The notes: generated by a model from the letters alone, not told the origin. A stretch of 64,000 bases of DNA from Pomphorhynchus laevis (GCA_012934845.2 WNNJ02001959.1:1-64000), one strand, 5' to 3'; positions 20,801-30,210 are shown, numbered from the stretch's first letter. Numbers and translations: made by a program.

Positions 20801-21955
20801 ATTAAAATCAGGATGATCAAGAAAGCCCGTTGCGTTGCTAGTTTACAGAGGCTATGTCCATGCTACTGCGTTAGCAAATTCTCAGAGATGCCTTTTATAT
20901 ATTTCACAATACAGCTCAAACGATTGATGGCAGTTTACCTACTGATGAGTGCTGCCAGATACCATCAGCTCGTTTAGGAGTAATAAAGAAGTCTGATCTG
21001 CATGTAATTGAATGCCTGTTTTTAACAACATCTAAGATTATAAAACTGAAACTAATAGGCTCCGAGAGCACGAGAGCCTATTATATATACCCGTGGGAAC
21101 TTCATTCTACTGATGAGTGTTGCCTAGTACTCCATCACTTCTGTGCTAAAGTGGTCGTCTAGAACTGACATGGAGCCTGCAGTTCGTAGATCGAAGCCAG
21201 TTTTAATCGGCAAACAATATTGTATATATATAGTTTATACTATATATAAACTTATGAAGATAAAGACGGTTTCATATATGGCCGTTTCGTTAACTATGGA
21301 TCCGGGACAAAGATTCAACCATAAAATCACACATTATTTATATAATATGTGATTAATATACGAGACCATTTTCAAGTCAAATTGTTTGTCTGTAATTAAA
21401 AGGTCTAAAATAACGAAATTCGATTAATTTAAAGGCGCCTTAACTTTTACACGGAAACCGAACAAAAAGGGGTACCTACCTTCTTCTGTTTCATCCAACT
21501 TTGACTGATCCGCCAGTGTGCCCATATCATAGTCGTTCAAATTAACGTTTTCATTTGATGGGTCGTCTCTACTACTGTCGTAAGGCTGCTCTAGTAAATT
21601 AGTAGAATGTAGCTCACATTTTTGTTCTAAATTACTAAAATTCAGGGGCTCGTCTGGACAAACATTGTTCTCTCTGTAACTTTCCTCTTCAATAGCATTT
21701 TCGCTTTTATTACAGGAATGTTCAAAATTAGTAACTTGTTTATTTCCATTCTGCGATTTGCGTTTGTTTTTCTTAGTCCTTTTAGTTTTCCGGTTATGTT
21801 TTGTTACCGACGGTAATGGATCGTCTTCTGAGTCGGACGCTAATTGTTCATTAAAAGCTTTAATTGGTTCGATAAATTGTCGTCTTAACAGCACACTAAG
21901 TGGATATATGATCAGTAGAATAGTTACAATGGTAAAAATTGCAAACATCGACATT
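11575..21955 (-). CDS. Host gene: membrane-anchored coiled-coil protein (kinectin/p180-like architecture), 7 coding exons, 3' end not found
   Basis: Seven exons on the minus strand join in phase: 21480-21954, 20067-20150, 19879-20004, 17532-17593, 15547-15870, 13832-13908 and 11575-11833. Together they give 1407 coding bases, 469 residues, without a stop. Residues 4-24 are a hydrophobic segment followed by RR, which predicts a signal anchor with the body in the cytosol. Basic clusters lie at about 52-67 and 167-178. Acidic/asparagine-rich linkers follow, then a coiled coil from about residue 285 to 469. This order (anchor, basic region, coiled coil) is that of kinectin and RRBP1, ER membrane proteins. 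I found no family-specific motif, so the name is only an architectural comparison. Introns range from 62 to about 2285 bases and hold retroelement copies. The last donor at 11574 shows the gene continues to lower coordinates. Confidence 0.8.
11870..12440 (-). mobile_element. Penelope-like repeat copies 4a/4b in the intron between exons 7 and 6
   Basis: Two repeat starts (GATCGGATAACTGAGTC near 11873 and ATAAGATAACTGAGTCTACG near 12166) are followed by a copy of the pseudoknot block at about 12280-12345 that keeps GGCCCC, TATAGCAG and most of GGGGCC. The intervening 11970-12160 text is more GC-rich and is not shared with other copies, so it may be a separate insertion. Confidence 0.55.
12655..13000 (-). 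mobile_element. Penelope-like repeat fragments, copies 5 and 6
   Basis: Two partial copies of the block GAATTGACTAATAAATAACAG then GGATTAGAGGTCA occur at about 12655-12797 and 12920-13000. Each stops shortly after the GGAACTGCTATG word and lacks the partner strand CATAGCAG. Both lie within the same intron as copy 4. Confidence 0.5.
13010..13830. other. AT-rich intron sequence
   Basis: Intronic part between exons 7 and 6 of the coiled-coil gene. From 13290 to 13450 it is a run of ATTAATTAATAATT-type text, and at 13600-13660 of TTATAATTATAT. No ORF or RNA gene is supported. Confidence 0.5.
13832..13908 (-). CDS. Coiled-coil gene, exon 6
   Basis: A 77-base exon bounded by TTTTTTAG and the strong donor GTACGT. 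It encodes AKIARISASKRQLENQIIQQ then KEKISM, with the ATG codon split two bases to one across the intron. It is too short for ORF finders and was placed by the in-phase junctions on both sides. Confidence 0.8.
13909..15546. other. AT-rich intron between exons 6 and 5
   Basis: About 1.6 kb of nearly unbroken A/T-rich sequence with long TATAAAATATTATAATA stretches around 14840-14960. I see no repeat family boundary, ORF or RNA gene. Confidence 0.5.
15547..15870 (-). CDS. Coiled-coil gene, exon 5
   Basis: A 324-base exon, 108 codons in phase 0, from the acceptor AATTTAG to donor GTTTAT. It opens FNCAIQTDVCNISDLIADLV, passes the acidic YSSLDPEEDTACIDEV, and enters the coiled coil at about YIQQINQLRSDNEKFENNL. 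The start is set by the acceptor, not by an initiation codon. Confidence 0.82.
15876..17247. other. AT-rich intron between exons 5 and 4, with a worn Penelope-like block
   Basis: Around 16145-16300 lies text (AGAATAGAGGACATCAAGAG, then CTTCAGCACAGCAGAGGGGC) that matches the order of the pseudoknot block with many changes, so it is an old copy. The remainder is A/T-rich with no gene. Confidence 0.4.
17248..17265. repeat. Perfect 18-bp palindrome TGACCCCAATTGGGGTCA
   Basis: An exact 18-base palindrome in otherwise AT-rich intron sequence. A second imperfect palindrome (GAATATACAC with GTGTGCATATTC) follows at about 17270-17294. The outer TGACCC/GGGTCA words resemble everted nuclear-receptor half sites, which may be coincidence. 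Confidence 0.6.
17532..17593 (-). CDS. Coiled-coil gene, exon 4
   Basis: A 62-base exon between the acceptor ATTTTAAG and donor GTTAGT. It takes two bases to complete an alanine codon from exon 3 and encodes INDEAVMVNNDAHGCELVNK, ending in phase 0. The acidic, asparagine-rich composition matches the linker in exon 3. Confidence 0.72.
17953..18480 (-). pseudogene. Reverse transcriptase fossil (DIRS/LTR-kin or pararetrovirus-like)
   Basis: The open part (17953-18399) contains EAWTHIDNMIMSHDSKEKL, then LPLNQEKSFLRPRWNNTFLG, the pattern of an RT palm around the catalytic box with D-D replaced at the second position, followed by the primer-grip-like segment. The neighbouring upstream text resembles the preceding palm strand. 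This is an old, broken copy inside an intron of the coiled-coil gene. I cannot choose between a DIRS-like, Ty3-like or pararetrovirus-like source from this fragment. Confidence 0.5.
18481..18950. other. AT-rich intron sequence
   Basis: Short tandem-like words (AAATAAATTATAAATTA and TTTATTTATTCAACAA) fill 18490-18790. No gene or recognisable element. Confidence 0.4.
18955..19085 (-). mobile_element. Short retroelement terminus with hammerhead-like core, copy 1
   Basis: The minus strand reads a hammerhead-like core (18993-19025) followed by GAATTTTTATCAAATAAAGG and ATAATTTCTGCTTCTTTG. The same text occurs at 19395-19500 (same orientation) and at 19545-19640 (opposite orientation), so this is a dispersed family, probably 3' ends of a Penelope-like element. 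Confidence 0.55.
18993..19025 (-). ncRNA. Hammerhead-like core, CUGAUGAUG family
   Basis: The order is CUGAUGA, one extra U, a GAU...AUC stem with a ten-base loop, then GAAA and UAUA. This keeps the conserved hammerhead boxes, a short stem II and a minimal stem III (A-U, U-A). The extra U and the short stem are shared with the sister copies. Activity is not implied. Confidence 0.5.
19155..19375 (-). mobile_element. Truncated Penelope-like element repeat, copy 8, with pseudoknot block
   Basis: Runs from AATAAGGATTAGAGGTCATC through the pseudoknot block into text that matches the C-terminal codons of the RT at 61810-61870 (TTTTCCACTAATGATTTTAA aligns with TTTGCCACTTAAGAGTTTAA). The pseudoknot stems are 19184-19191 with 19226-19233 and 19204-19209 with 19235-19240. 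It sits inside the intron between exons 4 and 3. Confidence 0.75.
19390..19500 (-). mobile_element. Short retroelement terminus with hammerhead-like core, copy 2
   Basis: Same family and orientation as 18955-19085. It is followed by three tandem repeats of the word GCAATAAAATGTAATCCTGAT-like text (about 19470-19535), an expansion of the segment just before the hammerhead box. Confidence 0.5.
19438..19467 (-). ncRNA. Hammerhead-like core, CUGAUGAUG family, second copy
   Basis: CUGAUGA is followed by UAACAGAAGCUAUC and GAAAUAUAG. It has lost three bases of the stem II strand relative to the 18993 copy and is therefore the weakest of the three. Confidence 0.4.
19545..19640 (+). mobile_element. 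Short retroelement terminus with hammerhead-like core, copy 3, inverted
   Basis: The inverse of copies 1 and 2. Together copies 2 and 3 form an inverted repeat around 19390-19640 with the tandem GTAATCCTGAT expansion near the centre, able to fold into a hairpin of roughly 80-base arms. Confidence 0.5.
19556..19588 (+). ncRNA. Hammerhead-like core, CUGAUGAUG family, plus-strand copy
   Basis: CUGAUGA, a short linker, then GAAGG-AG-CCUUC, then GAAAUAUAG. The stem II replacement (a different 5-bp helix instead of GAU/AUC) keeps pairing while the sequence differs from the 18993 copy, as expected if the helix was once selected. Confidence 0.5.
19879..20004 (-). CDS. Coiled-coil gene, exon 3
   Basis: A 126-base exon from acceptor TTCTTTTAG to donor GTATGA, phase 1 on both sides. 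It encodes a linker with TDSVTVDDHKCLNHSDDDFN and then DYYDASLRYNPHVDNHLQIV, acidic and with no known domain. The intron to exon 2 is only 62 bases. Confidence 0.8.
20067..20150 (-). CDS. Coiled-coil gene, exon 2 (basic cluster)
   Basis: An 84-base exon, phase 1 on both sides, from acceptor TTTCTTTAG to donor GTAATA. It encodes NGNELNKPKKKKNKRKRNKL then STCEQIS, a second lysine/arginine cluster like the one in exon 1. It was found only by joining splice sites. Confidence 0.78.
20180..20740. other. Intron sequence between exons 2 and 1
   Basis: An open minus-strand frame at 20180-20377 (65 codons) shows no known motif and overlaps intron sequence, so I do not call it a gene. At 20405-20520 there is a run of TTAATTTAATATTAATT text. 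Confidence 0.4.
20745..21360. repeat. Interspersed repeat cluster, SINE-like, first copies
   Basis: The words CTACTGATGAGTGTTGCC and AAAGTGGTCGTCTAGAA with ATGGAGCCTGCAGTTCG at 21100-21195 recur in the large foldback at 55925-56815, and CTACTGATGAGTGCTGCC also occurs at 20940. AATAGGCTCCCG recurs at 20729, 20765 and 21052. The layout suggests a short interspersed element whose GTGGTCG...GTTCG spacing is reminiscent of tRNA-derived SINE heads, but I cannot fold a tRNA from it. Confidence 0.4.
21480..21954 (-). CDS. Coiled-coil gene, exon 1 (membrane anchor and first basic cluster)
   Basis: The first coding exon starts at the ATG of MSMFAIFTIVTILLIIYPLS (21954), one base after the acceptor TCGTTTTCAG, so an untranslated exon lies further upstream. 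The hydrophobic segment is followed by RR and by KHNRKTKRTKKNKRK at about residues 52-66. The rest is serine-, asparagine- and glutamate-rich. The exon ends at GAAGAAG before the donor GTAGGT (21474-21479); the longer open frame past the donor is intron read-through. The choice of the second in-frame ATG rests on the acceptor. Confidence 0.82.
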
Positions 21956-21979
21956 CTGAAAACGATAAAAATACACATT

Positions 21980-22500
21980 TTAAAATTAAAAAAAAAACAC
22001 TTTTGAATTCTTTCGAATAATTGTAAATTATTACAAATCGCTTTTAGATTCTAAACATTAAAATACTAATGAAATTCTGAAAATTATCAAAAGACAAAAC
22101 ATTTATTTTTTATTAAAGTTAAACGATATTTAATAATAACTAATTATTTTAAAAGGCAGTTATTAAGACACACGCAATAAATATTTAATTATTTTATAGA
22201 AGCAGACATGAATTATTGCAAAAATACGATAACACATAAAACCACGTTTAAATGTTTAATAGCTATCTAAAAACTCAGTCTTGAATTATTCTTGATATTA
22301 ATCATTTTTACAAACTTTGGTATTATTCCGAAATTTGTTTCAATATAATAATGTAATTTCTTTATAATGTGAAATATAATTTTTAATAAGGAAATTATAA
22401 TATAATTTCTTCTAATAAAAGGAAAAAAAATAGTTTTATTAGAACTAATTTATTGTTTCCTGTTAATTTAAGAAGGCTTAATGAATACAGGAAAACGATC
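21980..22500. other. AT-rich region upstream of the first coding exon
   Basis: It should hold an intron in the 5' untranslated region of the coiled-coil gene. I see no ORF, no clear promoter motif and no repeat family. Confidence 0.4.
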
Positions 22501-24330
22501 GAATATCAATATATCGTGAAATTCATTGCACTTCCTTAACGATTCATACCACGCTTAACGATACGGAATTCATCAGCACGGAACAGTCCATCGAAATATT
22601 CCGCGCTATACTACAAATTCCTAAGGCACCAGTCCAGCAATCGCAATGAAATTCTTCTCCCTGTTGAGAGCCATAACTGGAACTCATAACTACTCCGTCG
22701 CTTGGAAGAATCTAATCATGTTCCATCGCTGCTGTCTATGCATCCCTGGACAGCCATGACGTCCCTAATTTCCTTTGTCAAAAAGCATGTTCTGAGTACC
22801 CGCCTGATTGGGTCAATTTGGATTCTCTTTTTAGTCGGTAGTATAGTCATAAAGCGTTAGGGACACATCCGAGATCGATAAGACAACACAAAATCCCAGG
22901 AAAATAGAAATGGGTGACGCACGAATAGAGGTCCGACTCGTAACTAGTGTTTATACATTCGCACTTTACGACGAGGAAACAGCACATGCACTTCAGCAAC
23001 TATATCCACAACGCAAACCTAACGACGGGGTTCCAGTTTATATTCGGCCAATCTTTTTTGACGTGAAACTAATTGCTCTTAAAAAACCGGAAGGTGGCCT
23101 CAGGTCGATAACCATCGGCAACACACTCCGACGATTAATCGCTATGGTATCCTGCTATCGGTATACTTAAGATGTCGTCGCAATACTTTCGCCAAAACAA
23201 GTCGGGGTAGGGGTCGCGGTCGGTGCAGAGGCGATGGTTCACGCTTGTCGTTCACAGGTACTAACGATGACCAGTGGAACAGCCTTGCTAAAGTTAGATT
23301 TTACCAATGCATTTAATAACATTTGCCATTCTGCAGTCCTGCTCGAAGCAATGCGTGACATCCCAGTGATATATCGCTTCATTGCGCCCTATTATGATAA
23401 TATATCACGGCGATCCACTGGATTCTTTTTTATTCTCTTAGACAGTGGCTAATCTGTTAGCGATACTTAAGATCCTGTTAATGTATAGTACCTGGAAGAC
23501 ACGACAATCTCCCGGGACGTGTCAACTCTTTGTGAGGATATTCACCGCTTACGAAAGGTAAGGCGATCACTAGGGCTAGACTCAAATCCAGTAATAAATT
23601 GGTGTCCAACGAAGAGCACGTAACATAAAGATATTTTATCTGCTCCAGCATTCAACTTCGGCATTTGCACGTAGCTCGTCATATAATTTAGATGCAGTGC
23701 ATCGAATCGCTGCCCCTGTATTGTACAGGTTGACAAATCTGGCAAACACTGATTAGATTGTCACAGATTAATAAGCCGGCACTTTCGAAACGGCCATGTC
23801 AACGGAATCATCAAAGTATCCCTAATATCAGCCGGTTTCCCTGGCAGCATCGAACCTGTAGGAGTGTCACGCATAGACGAAGGGGACCGGACGATGCGAC
23901 CCTATACTCTTGGGAGCGAGGACGACTACTTGTTTGGGATCACAGGTGCGCCAACTCCTTAGCCGTCTCCTACGTAGCACGCTATGCTATGAAACATAGA
24001 ATATTAGCGTCATATACAGAGGCACGAAAGCGGCAAAAATACTCGTACTTGAACGCAACGTACACGAAGTTCGTAGTCGTTACCATCGAGGCGTTGGGCT
24101 GCCTCGGCAATGAGACCACCTATGTCCTGATTTTGGTCGGAAAGCGATTAAACATTATTTGCAATGACCAACAAGCAAATACTTTATACTTCAACGCATA
24201 AGCGTTGCGGCGATTTAGAGTGGAAACGCGGTATATATCCGGGAACCCTCTCCAGGAACAGTCCGTTTCATATGGATGAGTCGCATAAAAATATAGTTCA
24301 CTTGTCTGACTATATATGATAGAAAATAAA
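22500..24330 (+). mobile_element. GVRP-type LINE, broken copy 2
   Basis: This copy has an N-terminal region in pieces (22560-22900), RT from 22910 with ALKKPEGGLRSITIGNTLRR then AVGAEAMVHACRSQVL and LLKLDFTNAFNNICHSAVLL (motif A, D of LDF), RT remainder broken around 23460-23760, and a C-terminal part at 23758-24201 with GPDDATLYSWERGRLLVWD and YLNATYTKFVVVTIEALGCL. Elsewhere in the class those are the RPDG..PW..GR.LVWD nuclease-like motif and its downstream helix. At least three frame changes and several stops are present. Translation is not possible as it stands. The 3' flank (24205-24330) shows no A-tail. Confidence 0.7.
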
Positions 24331-24339
24331 TAATAAATC

Positions 24340-26200
24340 ATCCGTTCTCTAATCTATCAAATCCCCAATTTCTAAACTCAATACTAAAGTCAATAATAAT
24401 AAAGACCCAAATTATAAGTCAAATATTTCTATAACTGGGTGCACAGCTTGATTATAAAACATGGTTTGAGAAGAAACAGTATGAATCTATAATAGCAATA
24501 TTATTTGACAAATGTTAAAAAGGGTCAAGGTACGAAAACAATAATTTACATATGAAAAACACGTTAGATAATCTATTATTTTTAGATAAACTAACGTCTA
24601 ATGAATAAATTCAAAGCGAATATTAGTTGAATAATGTAAAGATGTAAAGAATGAATTTAAAACGGAAAGATGATATCAAGAAAAATATGAAAGGATGTTC
24701 AAGATAAAACATGATGGCGATCACATTAGCCCCTCAGTTTAAAAATGAAGAATTTAATACTCAAATTAATTAAATAATGTTGTTTAGATTATGTTTAAAT
24801 GTTACTGATTTTTACAATTTTTATTTGATTTGCTTAGAAAAGGGGATAAACATTTAAGCGACGCAAATTTAATAAAATGGCCTGATTAAAATTTACGATC
24901 ATTTAAGGAAATGATCGCAAATATAAATATATAACCCTGTTTGCAATCATACAGATGTAGATTTCTGTCTGCCTCTGTGTGATTGGTAGATACTGATCTA
25001 CGTTTGTCTGTAATGAGAATAAGCTGATTCTGTCACCATACGCTGTAAAATTTTAATATGAAAATCTATTCGTTGCGATTTTCTTGGGAAATGGACGTTG
25101 TTAGTGTGCCCTTTATCCCAACAAAGGTCTAATTTCTTGTACCGGTTCTTTAATAACGGGTTATATAACTATTTAAACATAAAAAAGTTCGGAATAAGGG
25201 CTTTTCTAATTGATCATATAAAAATATTAAATTAATATTTCATAAATTCCATAAAGCTATTTGTAAATTCAATAACAGGAGAAATTATGTTAATCCTAAA
25301 GTGTTTCTGCTCAATTAAATATTTGTGCTGATATATCTTATCCAGCAGGAAATTGTCGTTGTGAATGTCACACGAATGACAATAACTTACTATACTAAGG
25401 TGTGAATTACGTATCGTTAATTAAATAACGCAATACAAAATAAAATGGGTTCTTAAATCAATATTCAGACATTGACGATGTCCATAAATAGTTGGCACTC
25501 TAATATCCGATTTTGAATAGTTAGGCTACATGTGACCTTGAAATCTCAAGGAATTATATGTAATTGCATTTGTAAATGTTTTATTCCGTTGTTGTTTAAC
25601 GGCAGTACAGACAAGAAAACGACTATTCAATATTTCAATTGCAACTACCATCATCATTGGAAACAATTATTAAGTAACAATTTTTAACAATTTCATTAGT
25701 TCCTATAAATAAATATTTGCCAAATTCCAGAAAACGGATAACTTAAATATCTTCAATTACAAATATGAATACAAAACCTGTAAAACAATAATTCATTGAA
25801 TCATGTTAATAGTTTAAGATTCTGAAATGTAAGCCTTCCAGATTCGAATCCTTAACGATATAAGTGATGCACTCGTATATATCTAAAGTAATTCAAAAAT
25901 TAATAACATATACTTTTAATTGTCATACTATGCCATACTAGATGTTGAGTGTAAGAATATAAGCGATGGCTGTGTTACATTTGAAATAAAATAGATGCTT
26001 TTACAGATATATAATGTAAATAATATCACTCGATTAGAAATTCAAGTATAAATTAGTTTTCTTTAATAAATCATTAATTTTTTATATTTCAAAGTAAGAA
26101 AACTTTAAATTTGAATTGAATCACATTTAATCCTTTGAATTTATATATCATATCAGATATAATATATAATGTATCAGATATATATAGATAATATTAAATA
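24340..26200. other. Non-coding AT-rich stretch
   Basis: No ORF above noise. A small hairpin (ATTGTC...GACAAT with GTGA/TCAC inside) lies at about 25357-25388. Words such as ACAGATGTAGATTTCTGTCT near 24950 are slightly repetitive. I see no repeat family from elsewhere in the window. Confidence 0.4.
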
Positions 26201-26204
26201 ACAA

Positions 26205-26520
26205 ATTTAATAAGAGGAGGAACTGCTATGTTATAGATAAATCATACAAAAAAAATAAAAAAATACAGATAAATAAAAAAATACAAAAATACAAATAAAT
26301 AAAGAAATACAGAAAAAATACAGAAAAATAAAAAATTACAAAAATACAAATAAATAAAGAAATACAGAAAAACACAGATAAATAAAAAATACAAAAATAC
26401 AGATAAATAACGATAAATAATTATATAAAATTTTATAAATTAATATATAAAAATACAGATCAAATAAATGAATCAGATTTTTAGTAAAAATCTGACTATT
26501 TCTAATAAAAATTTTATTAT
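26205..26520. repeat. Low-complexity AAATACAGATAAATAA array
   Basis: Begins with a scrap of the Penelope-like repeat (GAGGAGGAACTGCTATGTTA, 26214-26233) and continues as an imperfect array of AAATACAGATAAATAAAGA-like units to about 26460. Probably a microsatellite expansion at the edge of a truncated element. Confidence 0.55.
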
Positions 26521-26524
26521 TTTT

Positions 26525-26760
26525 ATCTAATAAATCAAATCAGCTAGCTGAGTCTATGTATTTTATACGATATATAAATAAAAATAAAGATAAATGATAA
26601 ATAATTTGTAAGATTTTATACGATTTGTATTTATATAACGATAATATTTAAATTTTAAATAAAAAATAAATTGACTAATAAATAACATACGATGTATTCG
26701 AATAAGGATTATAGATATAAAGGAGAAACTACTATGCTATAAGGTTTCGTTTCATATTCA
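26525..26760 (-). mobile_element. Truncated Penelope-like element repeat, copy 10
   Basis: Starts with TCAAATCAGCTAGCTGAGTC and runs to GAGAAACTACTATGCTATAA and GGTTTCG, then stops. It keeps the order of the full repeat but lacks the partner strands of the pseudoknot. Confidence 0.6.
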
Positions 26761-27895
26761 GATGTTATACCAAAGCAGATAGTATACCTTCAATATAATT
26801 ACATACGTATATTTTATTTTACGAAATATAATGGTATATAAAATATCCCATTATATAAAATATACTTAAAATATTATATAAAATATAATATAATATTATA
26901 AAAATAATCTCAATAATTAAAATTGTAAACACCTATTATACATGCAACTTCTTCCCTGGATGAGAAGCATTTCAGGGCAAAAAAGATATCTACGTTAATG
27001 TAAAGTACATGGTAATGATATCTTACTAAGTAAAATAAAATAAACAGGCATGTATACCTCGAAAACGCTCTAGACGAAACCGTCGCTTCAAACATTCAAT
27101 AAAATAACATTTAAAATCACAATCTTCCCATGGAAGTGCAATGTATAAGTAGACATGAAATCGTAAATAACCGTATGTATGAATAGACAAAAATGGGCCC
27201 AAACTAAGATCATTTCTTAAATACAATAACATAGAATTGTACGGTTTGCTGGTTACGCATTTTCGAAATATACAAATGTCTACGTATTTTGGAATTCTAG
27301 TGTACTACCATTTTAATTTGGTTAATGTTGCAATATTTACATCATATGGTTGGTTTGATAGAAATACAAACATGCCACAAAATTTTTCTAAATTAAAAAA
27401 CCATTATCAATTCTAAAAGAAAATTAAAATTAATTCATTTTTTATTAATTTGTGCAGAAAATTTAGAACTAATTGTTTTGAAAAAATTATAGTAAATTTA
27501 ACAATCCATTGTCTATTTAATTCATAGTATTATTACGTTATTAACATACAATTTATAAAATTGATCATAATTAACTCTAGAAATTAAAAAAATGAATAAA
27601 AGAATTTACAAATAAATATATGAACTTACAAATAAATTCATATAATTTCGATTGACAAATTGTATAATCCGAATATATCCCATTATTGATAAGTAATGAT
27701 ATCACAATCAATATTATTGATAATATCACAATCGATAAGTTAAAAAAACGTTTGGAAGCGGTGTAGTATATTCTCCATACACCGGCAAAATTCGAACTCT
27801 GCATTGTTCGAAATATCAAATACTTTATAAAATAATCAACAAAAAAATTATATAATATATAATTATTTAATTATAATTAATTATAATTATATAAT
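26761..27895. other. Non-coding AT-rich stretch
   Basis: Several short minus-strand open frames (26910-27232, 27577-27819) are low-complexity or hydrophobic and show no known motif. At 27840-27900 there is an A/T palindrome, TTATATAATATATAATTATT followed by its complement. Confidence 0.4.
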
Positions 27896-27898
27896 ATA

Positions 27899-28193
27899 TA
27901 GTTTTAAATCTTTATTATATGTGAGCAGAATTATAGCAGAATTCCCAGAAAACCGCGGGTTTCCTTAATCTCAGTAGACATGGTTGAAAGCAAACACAAA
28001 CACGCAAGGCTACCACGATAAGTTGTCCAGAAGCCTTGTCCCGCAAAATAACTACATCATGTGTAAGTTATGTCTTAAGGATTGATAAATCCTTGGATAC
28101 CTTTAGTTGTGCGCTTATTCAATCGAACTTGATATTGTGCGAATTCGATACATAGTTTTAAATCACAATCAAGTATGAGCTGAATTATAGCAC
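27899..28193. repeat. Direct repeats about 255 bases apart
   Basis: AGTTTTAAATC followed by GTGAGCAGAATTATAGCA near 27901-27938 recurs as AGTTTTAAATC followed by ATGAGCTGAATTATAGCA near 28156-28191. The interval is more GC-balanced (AACCGCGGGTTTCC near 27953 is itself palindromic) and may be a short insertion flanked by these repeats. Confidence 0.4.
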
Positions 28194-28339
28194 ATACATA
28201 TATATTCACTTATAATCAGTTTCAGATATCTAACGATGCTAGATAATAATAATTATTATTCCAATACATACCAAAGTCAAAAGGCTATTCAGGCAGAGTC
28301 CAAAAAAATAAAACAAAAGCAAATGGTCAGTCAACGTAG

Positions 28340-29302
28340 CTAATTAGGGTATTCCAGTGGTAGTGTTGAATGGCGGCATTGTTCATGTATCCATTTGTAG
28401 CATCGTGATTTAAACGTTCTCAAACTGGGGGCTGCAACGACTTCCTCAGGCAACGAATTCCACATGTTAATTCCTCTCCTTGAGAGTCTATACACTTTTG
28501 GTAATCTGCCAAATCTAAATTTATACAAGACTCTGCTATGTCCCCGCAACTGATCTACCCGCCTAGTGATTACATCGGTGGGATAACCTACCACATCATT
28601 CGACATATGCCATATACATAGCATTTCCAAGGATATGAACCTCTCACGTACCGACAACATCCCAATACGACTTAGACGTACATAATAGTCAATACCACTT
28701 AAGCCAATACAGAGCCTCGATCCGCGCCTAAGAATATACTCCAGGTCCAATAGTTCTTGTTTAGTGACAGGGAAACAAGCATGAATGCAGTACTCCAAGT
28801 GTGGCCTGACGATGAAGATGAATAACCTCTTGAACATGTGACAGCTTAACCTGAGGAATGCATTTTTAATACAATATAACGCCCTAGTAGCTTTACCTAG
28901 AAAGAAGTCGGTGTTCAACTTTGTTTTCAAGGATCTATGGACAATAATCCCTAAATCCTTATGATGAGACACTTCCTTTAAGACCATATCTTCAATAAAG
29001 TACCTTAGAGTTTCAATAGGGCGACCTAGTTGCATGAGGACACATTTATCAACATTCAACCGTAGTCCGGTAGAATCGCACCACTTGATCAGGGAGTTTA
29101 GATCATTTTGTAACGATACTCGATCAGCAGGACTTCTAATGATCGACCAAATCTTTAGATCGTCTGCAAACGCTAGATGAGAGCATGATAAGCGGAGTAG
29201 CAGATCATTAATGAAGATTATAAAGAGCAGTGGGCCAAGGACTGATCCCTGCGGTACGCCAGAATTAATATTTACCGAATAAGAAAACACACCCCCACAC
29301 AA
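28340..29302 (-). pseudogene. LINE family A ORF2, RT palm (motifs B-E) and C-terminus
   Basis: The frame opens just before NSGVPQGSVLGPLLFIIFIN (motif B), then has HLAFADDLKIW (catalytic FADD), LRLNVDKCVLMQLGRPI, HKDLGIIVHRSL, and a C-terminal region with RGINMWNSLPEEVVAAPSLR, the usual ending of CR1/Jockey RT proteins, before the stop. It is split from motif A by a frame change near 29285-29300, inside a run of five G's on the coding strand, a typical slip site for a one-base indel. Confidence 0.88.
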
Positions 29303-30210
29303 ACTCGGAAAGACCTATTCGATAGAAATTCCCTGACCCACTCACAAATATATGAATGAAGTCCATAGTGATACAGTAAAGACACTATGCCGTCGTGTGG
29401 TACCCTATCAAAAGCTTTCGAAAAATCAAGGAATACTGTATGAACCTGAAACCCAGCCCCCAGAGCATCAGCCCATTTTTCACGCGCAGTTAGTAGGTTA
29501 GTAAGGCATGAACGTCCGATCCTGAAACCATGTTGAGATTCAACCAATATGTGATTACGATTCAAATGATCGATGATTCTACTAGCAATGATTCTTTCTA
29601 AAAGTTTGCAGAATACGCTAGTTAAGCTAATGGGCCGAAAGTCCGCGCAAAAGCTAGCAGGATGCTTTTTGGGAATAGGTACCACAATTGCACACTTCCA
29701 ACTGTCAGGAATCCAAGATGTGTCTAAGCTGTATCTGAAGAACATAGTTAAATCATTGCTCAGTTCGTTCGCTAGGGATTTGACGAGGAAGGGGGCAATA
29801 TTGTCTGGTCCCGGAGATGTAAACGAATCGAGCTTCATAACCTCGTTCAACACCTCATCTACTCTAAGTGGACGAACACAACACCGATGAGCAACCGGAA
29901 CATACTTCCAACTAAAGTCATGCAGTTTGTTAGAGGTCAAAGCATGTACCAAAAAGCCATCAGCTAAATGTTGGGCGATTAGAGACGGATCGGTCAAAGT
30001 TTCAGTTGGCGTTTGGATTGAGCTAATTGTGGCGACAAGTGTTCTGTTGTTTCTTACATAAGACCAAAACCTCCTAGGATTCAAAGATGCATCCCTGGCG
30101 ATACTATCTTCGTACGAATAGCGTTTCTGAAATTTTAGCCGATTGCATAAGTTCCGAGAGTCGATGTAGGCACGTTTTGAAGCAGAAGAACGCCTAAATT
30201 CGCGCCACAA
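29272..30210 (-). pseudogene. LINE family A ORF2, linker and RT motifs 0-A
   Basis: Holds the connector with SYVRNNRTLVATISS and LDSFTSPGPDNIAPFLVKSL, then IPKKHPASFCADFRPISLTS, SQHGFRIGRSCLTNL and VFLDFSKAFDRVPHDGI, the latter with the first catalytic aspartate. The frame upstream of 30210 is broken by an indel and stop in the segment 30210-30310. Confidence 0.87.

Noticed and set aside
20889-21000. CUGAUGAG at the SINE-like repeat as a hammerhead
   Set aside because: No GAAA box at a workable distance on either side.
21143-21352. Possible tRNA or tRNA-like gene at the GTGGTCG...GTTCG text
   Set aside because: I could not form an acceptor stem or anticodon arm; kept only as a SINE-like repeat.
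29272-29302. Programmed frameshift between RT motifs A and B in LINE A
   Set aside because: The frame change falls in a run of five G's with no slippery heptamer or nearby structure that I can see, and LINE B breaks elsewhere; an ordinary indel is simpler.
29573-29890. Plus-strand open frame of 105 codons opposite the LINE A RT
   Set aside because: Antisense shadow of a recognised RT frame.
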